The notes beneath the pieces are model-generated. The model was not told where the DNA came from. It saw nothing but the letters and a program-made list of their open reading frames with translations, and did no database searches. A DNA stretch of 17,671 bases from Scatomorpha sp964345235 (lineage in GTDB: Bacteria; Bacillota; Clostridia; Oscillospirales; Oscillospiraceae), in the NCBI GenBank assembly GCA_964345235.1, contig CAYFQE010000020.1:1-17671 (forward strand). The letters are read 5' to 3'. This document shows, one piece after another, positions 1 through 6,706 of the stretch (position 1 is the first letter of the stretch; each line of letters starts with the position of its first letter). A program made the translations under genes and the position numbers.

Positions 1-101
1 TTTTCCAAGCAAGGATCACCCCCGCGCCTGCGGGTAAAACTCACCTTGCGAATTAAAATCTATCGCGGAGGAGGGATCACCCCCGCGCCTGCGGGTAAAA
101 C
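1..101 (-). CRISPR. Type I-E CRISPR array, leader-proximal end (partial)
   Basis: Two identical 28-bp repeats lie at 13-40 and 74-101, spaced exactly 61 bp apart, with one complete 33-bp spacer at 41-73 and part of another at 1-12. The array continues off the left edge. Read on the minus strand, the repeat starts GTTTTACCCGC, has an inverted CCCGC/GCGGG stem and ends GTGATCC. This closely matches the S. thermophilus CRISPR4 I-E repeat as I recall it. Cutting 3' of the stem by Cas6e would leave a seven-base 5' handle GUGAUCC. The array is therefore read leftwards, in the same direction as the cas genes, with its newest end next to cas2. Identical, undecayed repeats agree with a leader-proximal end. 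The spacer's target cannot be seen from the window. Confidence 0.95.
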
Positions 102-133
102 ACTAAAAGATCCCTTGTAAATCAACACTTTTG
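102..133 (-). promoter_or_regulatory. Very short CRISPR leader between cas2 stop and first repeat
   Basis: Only 32 bp separate the stop codon of cas2-dnaQ from the first repeat. The stretch is A+T-rich and contains no further repeat copy. By position it is the leader, where Cas1-Cas2 would insert new spacers. It is too short to hold a whole promoter, so array transcription must start inside cas2 or read through from the cas operon. A weak candidate promoter on the minus strand is TTAACA (164-169) with an 18-bp spacer to AATAAT (140-145), inside the last codons of cas2. That promoter is inference only. Confidence 0.45.
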
Positions 134-1021
134 TTATTTATTATTCTGAAAAAACTTCAGTTTTGTTAAAAGTTCTAAAATAAGTCTTGCATCTCCCAGC
201 GCTCTATGCGGAACTTTTGAATTAATCCCATAGCTCTTCAAAGCAGATTCCAATGTATAACTTGAGAGTGTTCGCTTCTCTTTTTTTACATATCTCATTA
301 AATCATATTGCTTGTTTTTTATTTGAGGAAGCCCTGTTTTTTTCATTTGATAATTTATAAACTTTATATCAAAATCGATTTTATATCCAACTACATCATA
401 TGTTTTAATGAAATCCAAAAGATCTTTTAAAACAATGTCTTGCGGCTGTCCTTCTTTATCCAACAACGAATCTGTTATACCTGTTAAGTCGCTTATTGTT
501 TTGGGAAGTTTAACCTCTTGTTTTATAAGAGAACTGAATTCCTGATTTTCGAATTCACAGACTTTTATTGCAGCAATTTCAATTATTGAGTTTTCACATT
601 CATCTAGCCCATCTGTCTCAATATCTAGAACTATGAAAGGTTTTGATATTTTGATATTTGATGCAGCCGAGTATGTTTTTGCCTTTCGAAACTTTGAAGC
701 ATCACTGTACCCCAAGTCAGATGAGGCTTTATCCTCAACGCCATCGTTTGGCAGAAAAACCAGAGGTATTCCTTCACAATAGCATACCTCTCTTTGGGTA
801 TTAATCGTATCAAAATCATACCCTATTTCATTTCTGTGATAAAAACTTATAGTTGCTTCTCCACGCCCAATGCTTTCTTTCACTCTATCCCACAATTCTT
901 TACGAACAGAACTGTTGAAATTGCCCACATATACTCCCGTGGCTATTTCCTGCATCCACTTACTTAGGTCACCCCTTAAAGATAGCGGTGCATTTTTTAT
1001 TGTTATTACAGTTAAAGGCAT
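134..1021 (-). CDS. cas2: CRISPR-associated Cas2 fused to a DnaQ-like 3'-5' exonuclease
   Basis: This 295-residue protein has two parts. Residues 1-95 are a Cas2e (CasCD type) subunit, starting MPLTVITIKNAP. Residues about 127-290 are a DEDDh exonuclease domain. The exonuclease motifs are complete: D133 and E135 in VLDIETDG, D218 in the Exo II segment, and H272 and D277 in HRALGDA. The Exo II segment reads GYKIDFD, where many relatives have a His-Asn pair before it. Cas2 bridges two Cas1 dimers in the spacer integration complex. In the S. thermophilus I-E homologue the DnaQ domain is known to help trim prespacers before integration. The start ATG shares one base with the cas1 stop (TAATG) and follows a GAGAGGAG ribosome site at 1030-1037, so the two are translationally coupled. 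It is the last cas gene before the array. Confidence 0.96.
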   Translation of the reverse strand: MPLTVITIKNAPLSLRGDLSKWMQEIATGVYVGNFNSSVRKELWDRVKESIGRGEATISFYHRNEIGYDFDTINTQREVCYCEGIPLVFLPNDGVEDKASSDLGYSDASKFRKAKTYSAASNIKISKPFIVLDIETDGLDECENSIIEIAAIKVCEFENQEFSSLIKQEVKLPKTISDLTGITDSLLDKEGQPQDIVLKDLLDFIKTYDVVGYKIDFDIKFINYQMKKTGLPQIKNKQYDLMRYVKKEKRTLSSYTLESALKSYGINSKVPHRALGDARLILELLTKLKFFQNNK

Positions 1022-1950
1022 TAGTCAAACTCCTCTCGATAGCTAATGCCGTATTTAACCAGAAATTCTTTCTCATCCCACAAGTTGACAAGATCGGCAA
1101 CTATACTCTCATCAGTATCAATATCAAACAGATACTGCACATCCTTAACAATTCTAGACATGATTTTTCCATCTACAAATGAGTCTCTCACCCTTAGTCT
1201 TGTTTCACGACCTATATCATCATCGGGGCCAAATTCTGAAGCAATCTCAAAGGCTATCGGGATTGTAGTTTCTGCTTTATATAAATCTGCAATATCATAA
1301 ATAAACGACATGTCGTGTCCTGTATGAACAAATCCCAGTCCCGGAGATACACCTAACGCAGCAGTCACACTGTATACCAATCCGTACAATGCTGCATTAG
1401 CTGCAGATAGTGCTTGATTTACTACATTTCCGCTTTCATAATTTTCCGGATCATAGTCCCTTCCTGTCCATTCAACATTATGTTTTTTTGCATTTGTGCT
1501 ATAGGCCTTCCTTATTCTTGCTCCTTCTCTTCCTCGTAGTTGCTGCATTGTTAAACTCATAACATCTTCATTAGGAAATCTAAGTTGGTACATTTTCCTA
1601 GCTACTCCTAGTCTAGAGCGGACATTTGAAACCAACTTTGCCTGCTTTTCTAATAGTTTAGTGGAATGTGCGAGTGCCCTTCCGTGAGCATATTGCCGTA
1701 CGCCTCTTTCCCCGGTCCACACTATACCGGTTCCTGTATCACCTATTAATTCTACTGCCCGATGACTTATATCTGTTCCCGGTCCAAGCATCAAAACTCC
1801 TATCATGGCAACCGGAATTTTGACCGTTCCTCTTTTATCTATAATCGTAACAGCACTTTCAGCCCTGTTGACTTTTGCATGCTCGACATATATAAAACTA
1901 ACTCTATCACTAATCTTGGGCAACTCTTTCAGCTCAGGTTTTTTTTTCAT
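1021..1950 (-). CDS. cas1: CRISPR-associated endonuclease Cas1, subtype I-E
   Basis: Cas1 is the integrase that inserts spacers next to the leader, acting as two dimers with Cas2. The protein is 309 residues from the ATG chosen here, close to the Cas1e family size (about 305). The four metal and active-site residues are present, one position later than in E. coli Cas1: E142 in GREG, H209 in VHTGHD, and D219 and D222 in YDIADLYK. The start is uncertain. A GTG at 1957-1959 abuts the cas6e stop and would add three residues (MKK). I prefer the ATG at 1948-1950, giving MKKKPELKELPK, but neither has a strong ribosome site, so translation probably couples to cas6e. Its stop overlaps the cas2 start by one base. 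Confidence 0.96.
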   Translation of the reverse strand: MKKKPELKELPKISDRVSFIYVEHAKVNRAESAVTIIDKRGTVKIPVAMIGVLMLGPGTDISHRAVELIGDTGTGIVWTGERGVRQYAHGRALAHSTKLLEKQAKLVSNVRSRLGVARKMYQLRFPNEDVMSLTMQQLRGREGARIRKAYSTNAKKHNVEWTGRDYDPENYESGNVVNQALSAANAALYGLVYSVTAALGVSPGLGFVHTGHDMSFIYDIADLYKAETTIPIAFEIASEFGPDDDIGRETRLRVRDSFVDGKIMSRIVKDVQYLFDIDTDESIVADLVNLWDEKEFLVKYGISYREEFD

Positions 1951-1959
1951 TTTCTTCAC

Positions 1960-2604
1960 TTATTCATTTTCAAAAAATGGAATCACAGTCATCAACCCAA
2001 ATCCATAAGCCTTATGTTTTCCAAAACCTTCAGTCAACGTACGTTTAAAGAGCTCGAGATTACTTATGGTCAGGAGTCCTTCGTATGCCACTTTAATGAA
2101 ATTCATGGGTTTTTGATTTTCTTTGTTTAATGTGCTGTAACCTCTTTCAACTATGAAATATTCATCAGGATTCAGATGAAAACCGTTTTTCTCGGATCTA
2201 TCCATAAGAAACTTCATCTGATGCTCTGCAGTTACATGGGGTTTGACATCTCCTCGGTTGCCTTTCCCCTTTGACAGGGTAATAACCGGATTTAAAACTA
2301 CCCTAAATCTCATTTGGTCGCCAAGCGACAGTGAATTAATAAAAGAATCATATCTTTTCGTCTCAAAGCTGCCCTCAACGCCATAATGTTCAATGGATTT
2401 TGCATCCGGCTTCTCTTCACTTACAACTATCAAATAATTCTTATTATTAACTTTGTCGACACGCCAAAGTTTCCTTGTCCTGGTGTTCGACTTAATTTCA
2501 GAAGGGAAACTCCTTTCAACCCAATTGTGAAATGCTCCAACATGGGTAAGATCTTTAATTTTCCTTCTGTTATTTGTGTCTATCTCCACTCTTGATATAT
2601 ACAT
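1960..2604 (-). CDS. cas6e: Cas6e (Cse3/CasE) pre-crRNA endoribonuclease
   Basis: Cas6e binds the hairpin of each repeat in the CRISPR transcript, cuts at its 3' base and stays on the crRNA 3' end as the head of Cascade. The protein has 214 residues, typical for the family. It starts MYISRVEID, has the catalytic histidine H26 in the expected place (GAFHNWVE), and ends with the glycine-rich loop GFGKHKAYGFGLM (193-205) that is diagnostic of RAMP-fold Cas6 proteins. E. coli Cas6e also uses a histidine at position 26. The ATG follows an AGGAG ribosome site at 2612-2616 and begins one base after the cas5e stop. The 5-bp CCCGC/GCGGG stem of the repeats in this window is a fitting substrate. Confidence 0.95.
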   Translation of the reverse strand: MYISRVEIDTNNRRKIKDLTHVGAFHNWVERSFPSEIKSNTRTRKLWRVDKVNNKNYLIVVSEEKPDAKSIEHYGVEGSFETKRYDSFINSLSLGDQMRFRVVLNPVITLSKGKGNRGDVKPHVTAEHQMKFLMDRSEKNGFHLNPDEYFIVERGYSTLNKENQKPMNFIKVAYEGLLTISNLELFKRTLTEGFGKHKAYGFGLMTVIPFFENE

Positions 2605-2605
2605 T

Positions 2606-3325
2606 TCACTCTCCTATTTTATCCCAAAAATCATGTTCGGTGTTAGTAAAAGTATTATCATCATTAATCACAGTGTTGGTAACCGACTCAATCCGAAAGC
2701 CAAATTTTCTTTCCTTTTGTGAAAAAGAAATAACTTTGTCTTTGCGAAGATTTTTCACATTACTTTCAGCAATATTTTGGTCAGAATGTATGTCTAAAGT
2801 CACTTTTTTGCCTTGCCGATTCTTTTTATAGCGTTCGGAAGCTTGCCACTCACAGCATCTTAAACTTTCGACAGCGTTTTCGTCTGTTGTTTCGATTAAG
2901 AAATCTGCATTAAGCGGGAGAGCTCTTCTTCCCATGTATGGCTGAAAATACGGACAACGCAAACCTTCTTCTAATGAACTAATGAACTCTTCGTCACTGT
3001 GTGAAAGTGCCACAACAAAAACCGCATCTTCCAAGTAATAGCGATTTGTAACATAGGTTCTCTCAACCTCATTGTTTGCTTTTCTTTTTTCAGCTGTATG
3101 ATAGTCTTTTAGAAGTCGTCCCGGTTGGTCAACTCGTACAGCAAAGTCCAGCTCATTTAGTTTTTGGATTTTAGTGTCTTCATCTCTTCTGTACCCCATA
3201 CAAGCGGCAAGCAATCCTATAACACCACTCTTTGAAGGATAAAAATCCGTATGCCTCGTTTCAAAATGTGAACTTGTTCCCCAAGACTGCAACGGTCCGG
3301 CAAATTTTAACAGTATAGTTTTCAC
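2606..3325 (-). CDS. cas5e: Cas5e (CasD) Cascade subunit
   Basis: Cas5e grips the 5' handle of the crRNA and caps the Cas7 backbone next to Cas8e. The N-terminal RAMP signature is clear: KTILLKFAGPLQSWG at residues 2-16, then PSKSGVIGLLAACMG at 30-44. I place the start at the GTG at 3323-3325, giving MKTILLKFAG (239 residues), because AGGTGG at 3331-3336 lies five bases upstream and the family usually begins just there. An upstream in-frame GTG at 3332-3334 would add MGN, but it lies within that ribosome site. The gene sits between cas7e (about 20 bp upstream) and cas6e (1 bp downstream). Confidence 0.94.
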   Translation of the reverse strand: MKTILLKFAGPLQSWGTSSHFETRHTDFYPSKSGVIGLLAACMGYRRDEDTKIQKLNELDFAVRVDQPGRLLKDYHTAEKRKANNEVERTYVTNRYYLEDAVFVVALSHSDEEFISSLEEGLRCPYFQPYMGRRALPLNADFLIETTDENAVESLRCCEWQASERYKKNRQGKKVTLDIHSDQNIAESNVKNLRKDKVISFSQKERKFGFRIESVTNTVINDDNTFTNTEHDFWDKIGE

Positions 3326-3346
3326 ATTTCCCACCTGCCAACCAGT

Positions 3347-4417
3347 TTATATTAGCTCAGACAATTTCTTCGAAATGTCTTCAAGCAAACTATTTAGGCT
3401 TGCCTTTTCTTCTCCTATCCGGCTTAAATCGTCAATATCTTCAAGGGAGACATACATTGTAACTATTGGTTCATTAACAAACTTCTCAACCTTTTTAAAC
3501 TCTTTTGACAAGTTCTGTATTGACTTTATCACATTTCCATCTGTGGACTTTACAGGTTTTTCAAAAGCAGTGACAAGACTAATGGGTCTGTCGTCTCTTA
3601 GTGTTACTATTAAAACATTCGGTATTGTTTGGTTTGCAAAGCTGTTTATCTTTCCGGTGGGAAGAGAGTTTGCAAAAGCTTTAATAAACAGTTTAACAGC
3701 ATTTATCACAGCATTTTTATCATTAAGCCGTCTGCTTAACTCGTGTAATGCAATATTTGCATATCTATAAAGCGTTGACGAATTAAACTCTATATTGCCA
3801 AGCATTCCGGCTCCGGCGTTATCCTCCGGAGACAAATCATCTATAGCTGTATAAAAATCATATTCATTTTGTACAGCATGTGTTGAAATTGCGTGAGCCA
3901 CCTGAGCAGACGCATCTTCATTAAGTGAAGGATCATCAGCAAGCATCCTTCCAAACAAGGCAATATCTACAGCAGGGTTGTTCTTTAATATTTCCTGCAG
4001 TTTGTCTTTATCATCAATTCCTTCAATCGAGGCTTTTGCGAGAGCCATCGCCTGTTGTTCGCCTAAAAAGAACAGGGCTTTTGCTTTATAATCTTTTGTA
4101 GTTGTCACCTTAGCATTATTAAATGTTTTGTTTGCAAGTTTTAATGCATCTTCGTCACTGATTGTGTCATCTATATCTTTGATGATACCAGCAACATATC
4201 TTACAATTTCCAAAGTTCTGACACCAACATTATTATCCTCACTGTTTTGAATAAAATAGCTTCTAATTGCTTTTTTCCAAGACTGCGAGCTCACTCTGGC
4301 TCGCCTTACGCCTCCATATAGAGCCGTCTTAGGGCTGCCGGTATCATCTCTGTTAATGTTAGACGGGGGCAGCGTTTGAATTGCATGGATGTCCAAAAAC
4401 AATCTGTTTTTACTCAT
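3347..4417 (-). CDS. cas7e: Cas7e (Cse4/CasC) Cascade backbone subunit
   Basis: Six copies of Cas7e form the helical backbone along the crRNA spacer in type I-E Cascade. The 356-residue length is normal. The N-terminus carries the family hallmark: residues 6-20 (LFLDIHAIQTLPPSN), then RDDTGSPKTALYGG and RRARVSSQSWKKAIR (residues 38-52). An ATG at 4415-4417 follows an AAAGGAGA ribosome site near 4425-4433 and overlaps the end of cas11 by 8 bp. The strong independent ribosome site fits the need for many copies per complex. No frameshift or loss is visible. Confidence 0.96.
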   Translation of the reverse strand: MSKNRLFLDIHAIQTLPPSNINRDDTGSPKTALYGGVRRARVSSQSWKKAIRSYFIQNSEDNNVGVRTLEIVRYVAGIIKDIDDTISDEDALKLANKTFNNAKVTTTKDYKAKALFFLGEQQAMALAKASIEGIDDKDKLQEILKNNPAVDIALFGRMLADDPSLNEDASAQVAHAISTHAVQNEYDFYTAIDDLSPEDNAGAGMLGNIEFNSSTLYRYANIALHELSRRLNDKNAVINAVKLFIKAFANSLPTGKINSFANQTIPNVLIVTLRDDRPISLVTAFEKPVKSTDGNVIKSIQNLSKEFKKVEKFVNEPIVTMYVSLEDIDDLSRIGEEKASLNSLLEDISKKLSELI

Positions 4418-5003
4418 TGTTATTATCTCCTTTATTACTAAATCTGTAGTATTCTCTCGCCCAAGATAAGCGTACTTTTTCTTCCTTCCCGATTAGATAC
4501 CAATATAAGTCATCCGCAAGCTTTACATAGTCTATTAAAATATTTGGAGTCTTTGATTTGAATAATTTAATCATGTGTCTCAGATGATTTGATAATTCGT
4601 CAAATGTCGTTGATGTTATCATCGCATTAAATCTTCTGTCCAGAGATACGGAATTTTCAGGATTCCTAATTTGTCTCAGATAAAATCCGAGATTTTTTCG
4701 ATTCCGAGCTTCAGGTCTTTCCAAACCGTTTGTGTTGCCCTGAATATTTAATGCAAAAAGCTGAATCGCCGTAAGTATGGCCAATTCCTCCTTGCTTGCA
4801 TGTTCTCCTCTCCCCAAAAAATCCTCGGGCAAATTCTCAAACAGAATCGGCCATATTTCAGGGGTTTCACTTATTGGTTTACCAATTGAATTTCGAATTT
4901 TTGCAAGCAGAGCTTTCCCCGATGAATACTCGGATGTGGAGTAAAGTTTAATTAGTATATTTTGTGTCACTGACACAACAGTATCCCTACTCTCTGTCGC
5001 CAT
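4410..5003 (-). CDS. cse2: Cas11e (Cse2/CasB) Cascade small subunit
   Basis: Cse2 forms a dimer along the belly of Cascade and stabilises the crRNA-target R-loop. The frame is open from an ATG at 5030, but I place the start at the second Met, 5001-5003 (MATESRD, 197 residues). A perfect AAGGAGG lies at 5010-5016, six bases upstream, while the first ATG has no ribosome site. A conserved basic region, GKALLAKIRNSIGK, comes early, followed by a mostly helical protein, as expected. The gene overlaps the 3' end of cas8e by 17 bp and cas7e by 8 bp, so all three are translationally coupled. Confidence 0.92.
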   Translation of the reverse strand: MATESRDTVVSVTQNILIKLYSTSEYSSGKALLAKIRNSIGKPISETPEIWPILFENLPEDFLGRGEHASKEELAILTAIQLFALNIQGNTNGLERPEARNRKNLGFYLRQIRNPENSVSLDRRFNAMITSTTFDELSNHLRHMIKLFKSKTPNILIDYVKLADDLYWYLIGKEEKVRLSWAREYYRFSNKGDNNNE

Positions 5004-6705
5004 CCTTTTCCTCCTTAAAATAAATTTCATTGTTTAACGATCTTATTAAATAATTATACGCCGTTGCAATGTTTATTATTTTGCCATTTTTCTCCATACC
5101 CATATAATCTCGCATGCATCCGTTCAAATAAAACTCATCTGCCTCCCTAGTTACAAGTTTATACAACTCTTTCCACCACTCCTTTATTTTACTATCTTTG
5201 CAGTCATTGTATCTAATACCGGCAATCCATTTTCTAAATGGAATATCTATAAGGAAGTACAACTCCTCAATTTTTTGGTCAACAAACAAATCTGATTGAA
5301 GATTCCGTATTTCTTTGATGTCTGTTAAAAAATTTTTGTAGAGAACGCTAACCACCTTTTTTGTTCTTTCTATAGTTTCGTTTATTCTTATAACCCATCC
5401 TGTTTCATTTAAGTCAGTTAAAATAAAATTTTCAATAGATAGAGTATCAAATATCTCGTCCGTAGGTACCCAAGAGGTTGCATTGCCATCATCCTGCATG
5501 CCAACAGCTGAGATGTCGGGATTAAGCTCCGGCAGATCTGTGTAGTCGGCTAGCTTTGAATTGATATCATTTAGCCAATCAATTATACCCGGTTTTCTTT
5601 TTAGCTTGCCCGCCTCACCGATGGCAATTAATCCGAAAGACCGCCAAACAGATTTATTAACAGTGTGTTTTCTAGGTGTATATAAACCCTTATTATCTCC
5701 AGTTTCGTTGTATCTCCATAATGTCATTGGTTCTAAAAAATTATCAGTATGCCTAATTTCAGGCAGTTTTACTATATGGCAGCAAAACGGCTGGCTTTCA
5801 TCGAACATCGGATCTATATGTATAGCTCTACTCCAGGCGGTATATAATGAAGCAATATTGCTGATATCTTCTATGAAGTGTTTTTCAACTAAATCATCCG
5901 GCTCGATTTCCCAGCATGGCTGCTGTATATTCAGAAGATTATTGCCCTCTTCGCAAACAATAAAGAAATTTAACATCAAGGTTTCAAAAATATTGCTACC
6001 TTTTAAAAAGATTCCACCCAAATCGAAAAGCCAGCCCTTTGATGCCTTATATTTTTCTTTGCCAAATATTACTTTGTCACCCAGTCCGGTATAAGCCTGA
6101 AATGTTATCAGCCACCTAGCAATTTCGGCATTTCTCAGCCTATCCTTATTATCATCATTTTTAAATTTAGGAGAAAATAGAGCTACTTTGTTCCCACTTT
6201 CCGAAATTAATCTGTTTATATTTTTTCCCGCGACCGAAGTAGGCTTGTCTCTGCTTATTTTTTCGATGCTGATATCCTCCGCTCTCACCTGGAAGAACGG
6301 ATATTTTTCATCAAACAGATAAAACCTTTCTCTCCACTTCTCAAGATAATCACACACAATATCGGGGAAGCTTCCACGCTTCCAGAGCTCAATCCATGTG
6401 TCATACAGATCGTCTTTATAATAGGCTAAATCTTCTTCATCAATTTCTTCAATTTGCTTAAATCTACTGTCAAGAGAAAAATACTCGTATTTTTCACCAT
6501 TTGCGTTAAAGCGCGAAAAAACAGTGTGCAACACAGCCAGCAGGACTCTCATGAGCGCAAAGTCCTGCGTCTTTGAGTCTCCCCCGAAATCTTTAAATAA
6601 ATGCGCGTTTTCGAACAAGGTTTTGAGCGATACTTCTTTACTTGTGCCTTTATTGTCCGCTACAACCGATATCCAATGTTCATCTAACAAATTGAATCTT
6701 CCCAA
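4987..6705 (-). CDS. cse1: Cas8e (Cse1/CasA) Cascade large subunit
   Basis: Cse1 recognises the PAM, starts R-loop formation and recruits Cas3. The 572-residue protein begins with the diagnostic segment RFNLLDEHWISVV (residues 3-15) and continues with SLKTLFENAH, as in Cas8e proteins. The C-terminal half (from about residue 400) should be the four-helix bundle that contacts Cse2. Length is somewhat above the E. coli protein (about 500). It starts with TTG at 6703-6705, preceded by AAAGGAG at 6713-6719 with normal spacing. The cas3 stop TAA (6707-6709) lies between the ribosome site and the start, so translation is coupled to cas3. Confidence 0.94.
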   Translation of the reverse strand: MGRFNLLDEHWISVVADNKGTSKEVSLKTLFENAHLFKDFGGDSKTQDFALMRVLLAVLHTVFSRFNANGEKYEYFSLDSRFKQIEEIDEEDLAYYKDDLYDTWIELWKRGSFPDIVCDYLEKWRERFYLFDEKYPFFQVRAEDISIEKISRDKPTSVAGKNINRLISESGNKVALFSPKFKNDDNKDRLRNAEIARWLITFQAYTGLGDKVIFGKEKYKASKGWLFDLGGIFLKGSNIFETLMLNFFIVCEEGNNLLNIQQPCWEIEPDDLVEKHFIEDISNIASLYTAWSRAIHIDPMFDESQPFCCHIVKLPEIRHTDNFLEPMTLWRYNETGDNKGLYTPRKHTVNKSVWRSFGLIAIGEAGKLKRKPGIIDWLNDINSKLADYTDLPELNPDISAVGMQDDGNATSWVPTDEIFDTLSIENFILTDLNETGWVIRINETIERTKKVVSVLYKNFLTDIKEIRNLQSDLFVDQKIEELYFLIDIPFRKWIAGIRYNDCKDSKIKEWWKELYKLVTREADEFYLNGCMRDYMGMEKNGKIINIATAYNYLIRSLNNEIYFKEEKDGDRE

Positions 6706-6706
6706 A

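Noticed and set aside
1..101. CRISPR array read on the plus strand, towards cas2
   Set aside because: The plus-strand repeat begins GGATCACC and ends AAAAC, the reverse of the I-E form with a GTGATCC 3' handle. The minus orientation also agrees with the cas gene direction and puts the leader beside cas2.
134..162. A further degenerate repeat one spacer length beyond the repeat at 74-101
   Set aside because: At the expected place the sequence shows no GC-rich stem or resemblance to the repeat, and it is the coding end of cas2.
5004..5030. Upstream ATG for cse2 (adds MKFILRRKR)
   Set aside because: It has no ribosome site, whereas the ATG at 5001-5003 has a perfect AAGGAGG six bases upstream.
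5561..6094. Plus-strand 177-residue open frame
   Set aside because: It is entirely antisense to cas8e, which has clear family motifs. It has no ribosome site and no recognisable content.
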